64,000 nucleotides of DNA from Tanypteryx hageni (GCA_028673005.1 CM054116.1:33948854-34012853), one strand, 5' to 3'. Numbered from the stretch's first letter, positions 1 through 10,803 are shown. Numbers and translations are program-made. Notes: generated by a model not told the origin, from the sequence alone.

Positions 1-1092
1 TTGCGCGATCTATTGGGTGATGCTTGAACTATCCAACTTTCCCTAGCATGCCACCATGTGTCTTTAGTCAACGGTCATTCCAGCTTGCATGGTTGCCTGT
101 TAAAGTGATTCGAGTTTTTTGACGCTTGAGCAAAGAGTTGCAATTAAATTTTGCCAAAAACTTGGCAAAAGTGCTACAGAATCGGTGGAAATGATACCAA
201 GTGCATACAGGAATGAGGCTTTATCAAGAGTGAACATTTTTGTATGGTATGGGCATTTTTGAGATGGTCGGGAGGATGTCAAAGACAACCCACGAAGCGG
301 CCGTCCCACCATTTGGAGAATTGACAGCAACGTTGAAGCTGTGCTCGTGTTACTGGTAGCAGATCATCAGATTACTATCCAAATGATTGCAGAAGAATTA
401 AAAATTAGTAAAGACAGGGCATGAAAGATTGTAGTGGAGGATTTGGGCAAAAGGAAGTTGTGTGAAGTTCGTTCCACACTTGTTAACAATTGAGCTGAAG
501 CAGGACTGCATTGCAAACTGCGAAGATCTGATCAAAATGATGGAAAGCGACCAGAATTTTTAGGGAAAAAATCATTACCGGCAATGAATCTTGGTGTTTC
601 GCTTACAGTCCAGAGACTGTGAGGGTGTGATTCACAAGGAATTTGTTCCTGAAGGTCATACAGTGAATTCTGCATTCTATAAAGAGGTCATGGACCGACT
701 TTTAAAGAGAATTTAGCATGTGAGATCAGCATGTCACCTAACAAACGATTGGTTCCTTCTCCACGACAACGTGCCAGCCCACAGTGCTGCAATTGTGAAG
801 CAGTTTTTGAGCCAAAAAGTGGTCACTGTGTTGCACCATCCCCCATATTCACCAGATTTAGCTCCGGCGGACTATTTTTTGTGTCCCAGACTGAAATTGA
901 AGTTAAAGGGGCATTTTGTGAACATTTCCGAAATCCAGCAAAACGTGATGAGGGAGCTGAATGCGATTCCAGCCAAAGCGTTCCTGACTGCCATGAATAA
1001 ACTTAGAGACCGAACAATAAATGGTAATTTTTTTCCTTAAGCTTACTTCTGATTTTTTATGAATTTAGTTTTGAAAATTAATAGACACCTTG
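1..1092 (+). mobile_element. mariner (DD34D) DNA transposon, 5' end outside the window
   Basis: A decayed mariner-family transposon fills the start of the window. The coding remnant runs from about 119 to 1040, followed by a short AT-rich tail to about 1092, where the 3' inverted repeat probably ends (GACACCTTGTA). No matching 5' terminus is visible before position 60, so the left end is probably cut off by the window. It lies in the intron upstream of the first visible exon of the zinc-finger gene, in the same orientation. The exact ends are inferred. Confidence 0.8.
119..1040 (+). pseudogene. mariner transposase, broken
   Basis: The three frames together give a mariner transposase. The N-terminal helix-turn-helix part contains AIKFCQKLGKSATES and ALSRVNIFVWYG; then comes the linker GREDVKDNPRSGRPT (about 265-312). 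The catalytic region has TGNESW, HDNVPAH and SPDLAPAD. The family's first catalytic aspartate (usual motif TGDE) reads as asparagine here; the second Asp (HDN) and the third (D34D type, in SPDLAPAD) remain. There are in-frame stops around 260, 560, 660 and 715 plus frameshifts. The last part, 720-1040, is open and ends at TAA. The protein would have cut and pasted its own element. It is inactive. Confidence 0.85.
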
Positions 1093-1360
1093 TATGTGTT
1101 AGATTAATATTAGTATTTCCTGTTTTTATAAGTTTCAGAAATGAATGTATGAGTTAATCTTTCTATACTTTAGGCCTTTTGACTAAATTTTAAGTCTTGG
1201 AAATAAAACGTATCTCTTTATGTGGAACTCTGTGTTGGTTGATTCTTGAACTTGATTGTTTCTCAATTCTATTGTGATGGCACTGATTTACTTGAAAATT
1301 CTTTTTTGTATTTATCTTTTTCAATATGGAAATTTAACTTTATATTTCTCAAAATTTTAG

Positions 1361-1414
1361 GAGACTGAGGCTCCAATTTCAATGATTGATAGACTGCCTC
1401 AAAGCATAAGGCAG
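1361..1414 (+). CDS. ZNF280/POGZ-like zinc-finger protein, first visible exon
   Basis: This 54-bp exon is preceded by CTCAAAATTTTAG and followed by the donor CAG|GTATGT. It reads ETEAPISMIDRLPQSIRQ in frame 0 and joins in phase 0 to the next exon. It is the first exon of the gene visible here; exons encoding the true N terminus must lie upstream of the window. On its own the exon is too short to prove. The in-phase junction and good splice sites make it likely. Residue numbers used for the later exons count from its first codon (1-18 here). Confidence 0.6.
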
Positions 1415-1904
1415 GTATGTATTTCTTCAAAAGATATCCTTGTAGTTATAGAAAATGATGGTTAGAAGAATATTTGAGAGAGTATATGTAAAACTGTGTG
1501 ATATTTGGTGTACTATCAATCAACTAAGTGTAAGTTATATGTGCAGAATTAAAGACGATAGCATTTTTAACAATTATGTTAAAATAATTTTTTGCTGCTG
1601 CTATTAATGGGTCGAGTATAAGCAAATATAAGTTGAATATACCGAGTATTTTCTGTCAAATTCTATTATGTACAAAATACATATATTCATCAGAAAAGTT
1701 GTAAACAATACTGACAGTGCAGTGTAAAAAATATTGGTCAGCCATGTAATTTAGCAGGTTTTTAACTGAATATGCAGCAAAGTTAAAAGAGATTTCATAG
1801 GCTGAGTGGGTGTTAAAAGACTGGATTTAATGTAAAATTATTTTTTTGAGTATCCTGAAAGGACTGGGTCTGCATATTCTGGTTAAATTGCGCAACTAAT
1901 TACT

Positions 1905-2496
1905 GTATTAGCCCGAATATAAAGTGACCTTGAATATAAGGTGACCCTAAGATTTTGGAAAGTTAATCAAGAAAAAACTGAAAAACAAAAAAGTACTATC
2001 CTTTTCTTTAATTCATGCTCAACTATGTGATAAACAGGTTAAACAGCACTGTTTATACAATACTATGTCATCATCTGATTTTTCCCTCCTAACTCTTTGT
2101 CACTTGAAGTTGTAGAAGGTTCTGGATCATCATCATCTTCTTTCCACAAGGCATCATCTTCACTCTCATCCATGCTGTTAGATATGTAGCATTTCTTAAA
2201 TCCAAGCACAATGAACTAAGGGATGATTTTGTCAACATAGGGATTGATGGTTTCTTTATCTTGCTTGAAGGGGTTAATATATGGCTACATGCCAATAACC
2301 ACTCATTGTATTCCTTTCTCATGTAGTCTTTGAAAGGTTTATCAATCACAACATCCAGCATTTGTAGTTGAGATGTCATAATGCCTGAAATTATAACTAG
2401 GTCAATATGCAATGCAGCCATCCTATTAATATTTTATCATGTGACCCCTGAACTCATCAAGCACAAAGATAGATGTGGATTAGTGTAGGCCATATA
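1905..2496 (-). mobile_element. pogo/Tigger-type transposon fragment
   Basis: On the minus strand a decayed pogo-type transposase C-terminal region can be read. FVLDEFRGHMIKY (about 2430-2475) holds a catalytic Asp. It is followed by MTSQLQMLDVVIDKPFKDYM and KEYNEWLL (about 2280-2350), a region normally reading 'TSxLQPLDVxxNKxFK' and carrying the third catalytic Asp. The acidic tail runs to about 2090. An AT-rich end with a repeated 'GAATATAARGTGACC' motif lies at 1910-1950. The 5' half is missing; the fragment stops exactly where the MITE at 2497 begins. Confidence 0.75.
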
Positions 2497-3003
2497 CAGG
2501 GTGTACCATTTAAAATGCAACCCACAGGAAGAAAGTATCATTTATTACAAGTTTCATTAAATATACATGGTATATTGTTAGATTTTTGTTATAAATAGTG
2601 TCAACCACTTTACAGGAGGTGCTGAAAATGTCCACCACCTTCTTGATGACATTCTTCAACCCTTTTCACTGTGTTCATGTTTCACTAAATTTTTTTATTA
2701 GACAATATATTGATGTGTTGTCCGGTACTTCCTTTGCTGGTTATACATTCCTGATTGCCTGGCGAACTGCAGTAGAAGATTTCAAAGAAAAATAATGCTC
2801 AACAATAAACACATTCTCTTTACCATGTTTGCACCTCCAACGCTATTCAGCAACTGAGGAGGCCAGCTATGAGATAGTCAAGGTCATCTTGACTTGCAGT
2901 AATGTGAGAGGAATCAACAAAGAGGGAAATAACCCTTCTTGATTAATATCTGCGCTTGTGAACAATATTGAAGTTTGGGTTGCATTTTAAATAGTAGACC
3001 CTA
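2497..3003 (-). mobile_element. MITE derived from a mariner/Tc1-like element, internally deleted
   Basis: The ends form inverted repeats of about 28 bp (left CAGGGTGTACCATTTAAAAT; right, reverse complemented, the same with a few changes) and TA flanks both sides, the mariner/Tc1 target. On the minus strand an N-terminal helix-turn-helix fragment (STAVRQAIRNV, EVPDNTSIYCLIKKFSET) is followed directly by a transposase C terminus RVEECHQEGGGHFQHLL with stop at 2610-2612. The catalytic core is missing, so this is a deletion derivative mobilised in trans rather than an unrelated MITE. Confidence 0.8.
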
Positions 3004-3133
3004 TATAAACGAGGTTGTATTTTATTGAAATTTAAGCTTAAAAGCTATGTAAATATTTATTGTATAGTATTCACTTGTATATGACTGCATGTTTTAGTTG
3101 ATTACTTGTATTGAAAGTTTGCATTCTTTCCAG

Positions 3134-3361
3134 GTGGATCCACCTCCTAAGAGAGTTCGAAAGCGTGCAGCTGCTCCTGATAATAGTGAGAGCTCACTAC
3201 AAAACGTGATGCAACCAGTTCCGGCAAAGAAACCCAAGCCCCAAACTGTTCTGCAGGAATATTATTATGGTCGAATCAAAGGCAGGTCAAAGGAGGATTT
3301 AGATAGAGAGGAAGCTGAATGGAAATCAAATCCTGCAAATAATTCAACTGTAGAGTTTCAG
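3134..3361 (+). CDS. ZNF280/POGZ-like zinc-finger protein, exon with nuclear-localisation-like segment
   Basis: The acceptor TTCTTTCCAG precedes the exon and CAG|GTTAGT follows; 228 bp is exactly 76 codons, phase 0 on both sides (visible residues 19-94). It starts with PPPKRVRKR and later PAKKPKP, two basic stretches typical of nuclear import signals. The rest is hydrophilic and probably disordered (LQEYYYGRIKGRSKEDLDREE). It precedes the zinc-finger block, as in ZNF280-type proteins where a charged N-terminal region leads to clustered fingers. No zinc ligands are present in this exon. Confidence 0.8.
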
Positions 3362-3557
3362 GTTAGTATTTAATTAGGATTCGTAATCCTTGAATTGCAT
3401 TAATCACGCACAAATAGTTATCTGTAGATAAAAACAGTATGATGAAAAGCCAGTCATTACATTTTTTATTAATGATAGTTTTTCTTATTTCAAACTTAAT
3501 ATACTGTTTTTATACTGATTTATTAATGCTTGTTTTCAATTTTTATTTACTTAATAG

Positions 3558-3725
3558 TGCTGTGTATGTCGTCGTATGTTCCACAACAATCTCATATTCA
3601 TGAGGCATCTAATGAAGCATACTCAGAATAAAGGAAGTATTGATCCTGCTGACGACACTCCTGTTTGTAAATATTGCTTAAAAACCTTTGTTACATCTTA
3701 TATTCTAGAAACACATGTCAAAGAT
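3558..3725 (+). CDS. ZNF280/POGZ-like zinc-finger protein, exon with fingers 1 and 2
   Basis: An acceptor ending TTACTTAATAG and donor GAT|GTGAGT bound 56 codons, phase 0 (residues 95-150). Finger 1 is C-x2-C-x12-H-x3-H (CCVCRRMF ... RHLMKH). Finger 2 starts at CKYC and has its last histidine in the next exon (ETHVKD|AH). A finger split by an intron in this way is strong evidence that the two exons really are spliced together. These fingers should bind zinc and probably nucleic acid; the target is unknown. Confidence 0.92.
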
Positions 3726-3812
3726 GTGAGTATATTTTTATTAATACCCTTGGATTAAAATGTTTCTAATTAGTTAAATGGATAAATTCATTTTAACCGT
3801 TTTATGCAAGTA

Positions 3813-3985
3813 CAGTGGAACTTCCGTAAGTCGAACTTCATGGGAAACAAAAAAATATTCGAGTTATAGAAAATTCGACTTATGGAAATACGTTTTTCTC
3901 ATTTCTATTTTGCTCGGTATAATTAATTCACTTCAAGTTATGGAAAATTCGATTTATAGATGTTCAAATTATGGAAGTTCAACTG
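3813..3985. mobile_element. 173-bp TA-flanked MITE (Tigger-like)
   Basis: It begins CAGTGGAACTTCCGTAAGTC and ends ATTATGGAAGTTCAACTG; the termini are inverted repeats and both sides carry TA. Internally the motif 'AANTATGGAAANTTCGA' recurs several times in both orientations, so the whole element can fold on itself. It has no coding capacity. It lies in the intron after the exon ending at 3725. Confidence 0.75.
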
Positions 3986-4164
3986 TATATTTTAAACAGA
4001 ACATGACTTTTATGTCATTGTCATTCTGTGATAGTGACTAACTTAAAAAAATTCAATTTTCTTCTCAAATTATTATTTTAATTATAATACTAATAGTTGG
4101 CACAGCTCATAAGTAATTATGTTAAAGTTATTCTGATTTATCATTTTTAATGACCAAGTATCAT

Positions 4165-5324
4165 TATTGTATTTTTTGGGCTATAAGACGCACTTTTCTC
4201 CAGAAAAATGTCTTCCAAAATCAGCCTGCATCTTATAGACTGAAGGTATGATTATTACTGTCTTCATTATTACAGTCACGAATCCAATGATCTCCAAAAT
4301 GGAATAATTGACAGTCGTTCGATGCGAAAATATCAATAATAAATAATAGCAAAAAAATTATATTTTATACTGTAAAACTTGATGCAATGTGAATACCAGC
4401 TATGCATATTCATCATTGTGCTTATTACATGTTCGCTCATAGTTATTACAATTTTGGTGTTTGCGGTGTTATTCATACATTTTAGTTCCTTAAGAGTCTG
4501 ATGACTAGCGCAATTAATGTCATGGAATTCGTTTAGGTTTCATAAAAATTTTATACATATCTAAGATAAATAATGTTACGTGTATCGAGATTGCAATGAC
4601 TACAAGAATGAAAAGATATGCCTAAACTATTAGCTATAAGCTTCAAATAATTCAATGTGCAAAAACAGAAACTGAGCAGCAGCACATTATTTCTGTCTAC
4701 CACCTAAAGAAAAAATGATCAGTGAATGGTGAAAACGAGGATAAACTGAAGGTGATGGGAAAAGAGAAACATAGTCTTCGTAGGCTTGGTCCTAAATGGC
4801 CACAACTAGAGGAGGAAGTGGTGAATAGTAGAACAGAGGAAGTTTGGTATTGCTGTATCAATCAAAATCGTTATGCACGAGACAATAAGAGTTGCAGAAG
4901 AAAAAGGACTAGTTGAGTGTATGTATCGTTATTACATATGCATTCCATTTATTATTTATCCCATTATATTAACATCATCTTCAAATTAAGTTTAAGTAAG
5001 TACTATTGGTAAAGGATATCCTATACATGTGATGTGTGCGGCACACTCCGACAGCATAAAAATATGACTGCCTAGTTCATACAGGGCACATTTAGCTATG
5101 CAAGTCTCTGAGCTATTATTTGTTTTAGATCATCAGTTTATCTAAAACAACTTATCACGTCGAAATATTTTCTGTAAATGTTGCCAGATATGGACTTAAT
5201 CACAGCTAGATATGATATATGACGTGGCTTTTCCTAAATGTCTTGTTGACCCAAAATACTTTTTTTCCTGAAAAATCATCTAAAAAACCAAGTTGAATCT
5301 TATAGCCCGAAAAATATGATAATT
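4165..5324 (+). mobile_element. pogo/Tigger-like element, internally deleted
   Basis: The termini share an inverted repeat built round TTTTTGGGCTATAAGACGC (left, about 4175-4193) and CTTATAGCCCGAAAAATATG (right, about 5299-5318). Inside, in broken frames between 4600 and 4916, is the N-terminal DNA-binding part of a pogo-type transposase (KRYA, YKLQIIQYA; then NEDKLKVMGKEKHSLRRLG and PKWPQLEEEVVN, and AEEKGLVE). The DDE catalytic part is absent. A relative lies reversed at 34496-35290. Confidence 0.75.
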
Positions 5325-5550
5325 TTTGTATTTCCAAATATTAATTTTAGGCATTTTCTTGACATATGTATTGCTTGAAATCTATATTGACTCAAACTGT
5401 TACTTACATTTTTATAGCAACAATAAAGTGTAAATTCTAAAACATGGACATGAAAAGTCCAACAATGTATTTATCCAGTTTTTATATTTTTAAAGGTTAC
5501 ATGGAATGTCAAATTCCTTGATAGCATGAATTATGTTTTTGTATTTATAG

Positions 5551-5730
5551 GCTCATATTGTTAAGAAAGGCCAGTTAGCATGTCGGATTTGTAACCTTGA
5601 ATTCTATAGCACAGAAAAACTCGTTGAACATATGCATAGCACTCATGTTGAGTTGGAATTGCCATACTCTTGCAAAGTATGTGGCTATAGATCATCAATG
5701 CATCGAGATGTTGTGGACCACTTTCATGAG
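5551..5730 (+). CDS. ZNF280/POGZ-like zinc-finger protein, exon with fingers 3 and 4
   Basis: Acceptor GTATTTATAG and donor GAG|GTATGT enclose 60 codons in phase 0 (residues 151-210). It completes finger 2, carries finger 3 (CRICNLEF ... EHMHSTH, C-x2-C-x12-H-x4-H), and starts finger 4 (CKVCGYRSS ... DHFHE|FH). The spacing from finger 3 to finger 4 (VELELPYSC) and the CGYRSS core closely resemble the ZNF280 family, where the equivalent region reads as a fixed array of closely spaced fingers. That resemblance is the main basis for the family assignment. It is recognition by eye, not a database match. Confidence 0.92.
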
Positions 5731-6135
5731 GTATGTTCCTGAAGCAATAATAATCTTAGCTTAGCTATAAGAAGTTAAGTATCACCATGTCTTGGAGGTC
5801 TTATGCTCTTCCATATAGAAACTTGATGCCATTTATCCATGCTAGCTTTATAACTTTTTGAAAATGTATTTGGTTATTATTGTCATGGAAACTACTCATA
5901 CAGTCTTAGTGGATTAGCAAACCCTCTCCTCAAAAACTTTTTAGGCTAATATGCTCGAGGTCAGTTTCAAGAGACTAGAGAGATGTGTGGTAATGTATTA
6001 CTAACCATTGTTTCATTCATTTTAATATTTTGATGTATTCAAATGGGAGGAATTTTCAAACATGATTTGAATTAAGAGCCTGTAATTATTTGTATTTTTA
6101 ATAACTCTTCTTCCTTTTTAACTCTTTTATTTCAG
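5731..6135 (+). other. intron without recognised features
   Basis: This 405-bp intron between the exon with fingers 3-4 and the finger-5 exon shows no repeat, ORF or RNA that can be supported. It starts GTATGT and ends in a pyrimidine-rich tract with TTTCAG. Confidence 0.6.
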
Positions 6136-6249
6136 TTTCATGAAGGCAGTCGCAAATTGCAGTGTCCTTTCTGCCTCCAAGTTGTTACTCTTTCAGGCAA
6201 AGGAAAGCTTGCTATGCACAATGTGTTCCTGTTTTTTCAGCACATTCAG
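6136..6249 (+). CDS. ZNF280/POGZ-like zinc-finger protein, exon with finger 5 (enlarged loop)
   Basis: Acceptor TTTTATTTCAG and donor CAG|GTAAAT enclose 38 codons in phase 0 (residues 211-248). It supplies the last ligand of finger 4 (FHEGSRK) and starts finger 5 (CPFC). Between the second cysteine and the first histidine of finger 5 there are 22 residues instead of the usual 12, and the finger finishes in the next exon (HIQ|KH). The extra residues lie around GKGKLAMHN. A pyrimidine-rich tract ending in AG (TTCCTGTTTTTTCAG, ending about 6240) sits inside the exon, so a second splice choice there is conceivable. Confidence 0.88.
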
Positions 6250-6289
6250 GTAAATATAATTAGAAACTAATTTAATCTTAAATTTGAAC

Positions 6290-6362
6290 ACGGATGTTTT
6301 CCAGGTAGAATATCCGCCCGGCAAGTGGAAGACCCGGGTTCAATTCCCGGTCATAGCAGACT
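6290..6362 (+). repeat. tRNA-derived relic (SINE or tRNA pseudogene)
   Basis: The sequence contains an A-box-like AGGTAGAATATCCGC, an anticodon-arm-like region and a near-perfect TPsiC arm: CCGGGTTCAATTCCCGG pairs 5/5 and includes a B box. It resembles tRNA-Gly in the right half. The 5' acceptor stem does not pair with the 3' end, so it is not an intact tRNA. A similar relic is at 16592-16655 in the opposite direction. Confidence 0.55.
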
Positions 6363-7189
6363 TTTTTCTCGTTTCAAAAATTGTTCCAACTTTCACAGCT
6401 TATGCCTGTCTGCATAGGATCTTCGGATCATATCATTCCATCAGTTTCTTAAATTTGAACATAATTTATTGAAAATGTTGATTTTATTTCTGCATATTCT
6501 TTTCCTAGATTTACTTCAATTTTTCAGATTTTTTGCAATTTTGCTTTTTATTTTTATTACTTCTAATTACCGTAAAACCTCTACCACATGAACTACTTTG
6601 TAGCAAAGAACTCCATATACCATATATATCAGTCTTGAAGCTTAAAAAAATCCTTTAAAATCTTGGGGTGGCCTTACACACCGGGTATCAAATGTGAATC
6701 ATAAACTCGTGTATTTTTTGATGTAGATGACTGCCATTTTGAATTGGCTGTTCAACTGTTTACCATTTATTTAGCAGATGTAATTTAAAAGATTTGTAAA
6801 ATGATAAATTAAAACAACAAATAACTAAGAATTAAAAATTTTCGTTTTAATACATGAAATAATTTTTCAAAAAATAACAATATATGATCTATAGAAAATT
6901 ACAAAAATGGTCAAAGAAATTATTTAAAAATTTCAAGAATGGTATTTTTGTACATTATAGTTTTAAAATCATGAAATCCCTTGCCTTCTGCATCAGACTC
7001 GTGGAATTGTCAAATTCATCCCCTGGAACAGATGTAACGATATCGAGCTCATTGTGAGCAGCAATAAATGAAGATCAGATATAGATATCAGAGAGATGAC
7101 TCGACATCTTCCAGTATAAAACCAGTATGGAAAGGTGTACTCCATGTCAGAGTACTTAGACTTTCCAAATGCATTCTTTGAGATCAACT

Positions 7190-9965
7190 GATTTTAGTAA
7201 AACTCCCCAATACCAAATTTCATCAAAATATGTCCTGTGGTTCCCGAGTTGAAATGGGTACATTGTAAGGTACATGTAGTTTTTCATCTAAAGTGGTCGT
7301 AATTATCATCCAATTTTAACCAAAATTGGAATCGATAGACAAATTTTGGTAAAACTCCCCATTACCAAATTTCATTAAAATATGTCCAGCGGCTCCTGAG
7401 CTATGAAATTTTTAACATTTTTTTGGACTGAACAAAAGAAGATCGAAAATCATATAATTATGCAAATACGTTAATTTTCTTTTCTTTAAATTTATCGTAA
7501 CCTTACGTTTTACAGGAAAAATTATTTGACAAGTAGCTCTGGAAAGAACTAATCCTCCTACTTTCCTTTCAATACAATTTTAATGTATAACATGTAGGGT
7601 TGTACACAGATTTCGTCAAATTCACTGCAGTATAATTGTATACTAAAGTATTTTCTATGAAATCAGAAAATTATTTTTAATTATATTGTGGTAGCCCTGC
7701 TTTTTTGGTCCATTCTAAACATCTCGTTTTTCCATTTTATACTTGACCTACAAATGAAATTTCTTTGAAATCCGTTCGAAATTTATAGTTACAGAAAAAT
7801 TATAATCTTGATATTGTGGTAGCCCTGTTTAGTCGATCCGGTTGAAATATGATATTTTGGTTATTTATTTAAATGATGATACTATATTTGGTTAAAATCC
7901 AATAGGGCAGTTTTCTAGAAATAAATGTAAAAGAAATACACTGCTCCCTGGTTATAACGTGGGTTTACGGGGGCGTTATAAGACAACTGCGCTATAACCG
8001 ATGACTAAAATAATTCTTTAATTATTCTCTAATCGACTAATAACTCCGTCTAATTTATTTCACTATTGAGCAGGATAAACTTCGCTGTGCGTGCATTAGA
8101 GGATAATTCGGTCTGTATAACTTGCCCAAAAATGTGAAGATTCAGGAACACGCACAGTCTCACCAAAAAAGACAACTGGCACAGATAAGTTCTCAAATCA
8201 TGGATCCACTTATTTGGTTGGTAGTGACAAACCTTACACAAGCCATCAACACTCAATACTAACTGGAGTGACTAAAACACGCTCGTATTTCGTGAATGCA
8301 TTGCTCCCGTCTGTTTTATGTTTGGGAAAACCTTTCTTTTGTGTCCTTGGAGGAGATAAGCAAATCCTGCCAGTCAAAGAAAGGGTGTAGTGATTGCTTT
8401 GCCGAATAAACATCCTTTTTACTCCCTACCTCGGTGGAGCATAGGCCCCTGTGATTTCCGAGAAATCCCGCTTTCTCTTTTGCTCGAAAAGACTGGTTCA
8501 TTTGAGTGGGCAAGCCTCCTGTAGTGCGAGATCTGGAGCAGCAACATGCATGTTTTTCTCAGCATTTCTTTCAATGAAACAGGGAGGAAGAAAGACCCAT
8601 GATATATCTGAATCTGCAATATAACAACAGCATTATAACCGTGGAGCAGTGTATTATTTAACTTTTTACTGTGGTAGCCCTGCTCTTTAACTCCACTGTA
8701 AACATTTGATTTCATTATGCTATGTTTTACAAATCTTATGTACAAAATTTAATTGAAATCCATTCAACCAATTCCTTACAAATCCTTAACTACTGAAAGA
8801 GTTTAATTTGTAATGGTGGCACCCCTGTTTGGCTGATTCAGTTTAAATATGCTAATATGGTTTTGTATATATGTGTATATTATAAGTATTAAATTTGGTT
8901 AAAATTGATATGGACAGTTCAACACAAATGTGTAAAAAGAATTTTTTTTATTCCTTGTATTGCGGCAGCTCTGCTTTCTATACCTATACTAAACATCTTG
9001 ATTTTGTTATTATATGTTGTTCATACAAAATTTCTTTGAAATAGGGTAAACCAATTCCTTCCAAATTCATAATTACTAAAAAGTTAAACTTTGAAATTGT
9101 GGCACCCCTGCTGAGTTGATCCGGTCCAAATATGTCATTTTGGTCATTAGTATATGTGCATATTCTATGTACCAAATTTAGTTGAAATCGGTTGAGCCAA
9201 TTCTTCCCTGATATATGCGCACGACAGACGGACGGATATCACAAAGATAATAGTGCTTTTCAGCAAAGACGAAAAGTACTAAAAATTAAAAACCAAAAAC
9301 AAATTTTCTCACCAAAGATGCTATATGAATTACACAAGAAGAAGCGCCGTTTTGTTACAGAGTCGGTATGGTTACTGACAACAATATGTAGTATTCATAT
9401 TTTTCGCTGCGATTCTGAATTAACCTAAGGGTTGATTGTTACCTTGGTAGCTATGAATCAAAACATGGCTGGGATGTGCGCTCGACTATGCTCCAGCCGA
9501 GTTCAGCAATAATCATCACCATAGCAACAAATCGAAAAAATGGCTTTCAAAATGCAGAAACCGAAGTTTTTGAGGGAAATTCAAACAAATACGATTGAAA
9601 ATCAAAATTGTGTGATAAGAATAAGAATCTTCACTTTTTTCTCCTTAGAACAGTACAACTCTCACTCCGATATCATAATTCTAAAATATTTTAAAATGCA
9701 AAAGAAAAACTCACTGCAAGACAAATTTTAGATTAACCATGTAAATCAAATGGGGAAAGAACTCACGTGGAGTCGAACTCAGGACCTTTAAATTCAGAAT
9801 ATAAATTATGGCCCAGAGGTAGTTTCCGAAAGCACTACCCTTACACCAAGTTTCATGGAAATTGATCCATTCATGAAGAAGATGTTAGTGGGGGGGACAT
9901 ATACACACGGACACCGAGGCGATCTTATAATACTACTTTCCATTTTTTGGAAAGTAGGCTAAAAA
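7190..9965 (+). repeat. hairpin-ended interspersed repeat with internal tandem units
   Basis: The block consists of diverged repeated units. 'ACCAAATTTCATYAAAATATG' recurs near 7211 and 7362. 'TTGTGGTAGCCCTGCTTTTT' or a variant recurs near 7684, 7815, 8670, 8810 and 8960-9100. The right end is an almost perfect hairpin, CTACTTTCC-ATTTTTT-GGAAAGTAG (9933-9957), followed by GCTAAAAA. The same end occurs reversed at about 60167 and 63061. Users' sequences such as 'GACAGACGGACGGA' and 'GAAATTGATCCATTC' near the end occur in all copies. The left boundary is not clear. The MITE 7939-8651 interrupts it. Confidence 0.6.
7939..8651. mobile_element. 713-bp TA-flanked MITE inside the hairpin-ended repeat
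   Basis: It begins CACTGCTCCCTGGTTATAAC and ends CATTATAACCGTGGAGCAGTG, inverted repeats flanked by TA on both sides. The sequence on either side belongs to the surrounding repeat family, so this element inserted later. Short open frames on the minus strand inside it (for example 8419-8745) match no family I recognise. Tigger-like by its TA target and terminal style. Confidence 0.7.
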
Positions 9966-10685
9966 TGCATATTTAATGATTTTATTTAACTTTTGTTCTC
10001 AATATTTTTCTCTTAGATGAGTATTTAATGAGATTCTTGCGAAGTACGTTGTAAAATACATATCTTTAATTAAAAATAATAAATTAAATCTTTGTATAAT
10101 AATTTACTTCATCAGTAAACTTTTTCTTGACTGTTCCTCCATTCCTTCACAATATTATGTGAACTTGCAGTTTGCTATGCTTCATTTTGCACATTTTCTC
10201 ATGGCTTATTTTATTTTCAATTTTTAATTAATCTTTTATATAATTAATGAGATAAAAGAAAGTAATTTAACCTTGGAAGATTGGATAGGATGTTACAAGA
10301 AAAAGTCTGAGGTTTGGAATCTTATATAATAGAGTATGAACTGTTTGCTGTCAAATAAGCCTTGGCTCATGAAAATATTTATATGAATTCAGATAAATTG
10401 ATGCTCGTTAACATCTCACTATTGAATAGATGTTCTCTGGCTAAGTCCTATAGCTGTTAAACAGTTGAGCAAACCTGATGCAAAATGTGGTAATTCACCG
10501 ATCATTGATTCTGACAGATTCTTGTAATAGCAACTGGTGAATTACTGCTGAGGATATCTACTTGATGGTGAAATTGCCCATATGGCATACACAACTGTTA
10601 ATGGATATTAGAATTGTCTGTAACAGCATATAAACATTTTAAAGCAGATTTTATTAGTCTTATGAACGTAATTGTTTTGTTTCAG

Positions 10686-10803
10686 AAACATTTCATTCAA
10701 CCTCCTTCATTGAAATGTGAAAAATGCATACTGAGATTTGCTACCAAAGGAAATGTCACTGAACATATATTACGAGATCATCTGTCATGCAAGGGGAAAC
10801 CTG
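10686..10803 (+). CDS. ZNF280/POGZ-like zinc-finger protein, exon with finger 6
   Basis: Acceptor TGTTTCAG and donor CTG|GTGAGT bound 118 bp, leaving phase 1 (residues 249-288). The first two residues (KH) close finger 5. Finger 6 is C-x2-C-x12-H-x4-H (CEKCILRF ... EHILRDH), followed by a basic linker CKGKPG into the next exon. The arrangement 'finger, short basic linker, then a Ser/Thr/Pro-rich stretch' again fits ZNF280-type proteins. The intron before this exon is about 4.4 kb and full of repeats. Confidence 0.92.

Noticed and set aside
6290..6362. A functional tRNA-Gly gene
   Set aside because: The TPsiC arm is good, but the acceptor stem does not pair and the anticodon region does not give a glycine anticodon.
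9767..9830. A B-box-like GAGTTCGACTCC (minus strand) suggesting a tRNA
   Set aside because: No acceptor stem, D arm or A box at the right distance; at most a SINE crumb inside the hairpin-ended repeat.
7190..9965. Helitron assignment of the hairpin-ended repeat
   Set aside because: Hairpin plus CTAA is suggestive, but the base after CTAA is A instead of T, no TC-type 5' end is seen, and no Rep/helicase sequence is present.
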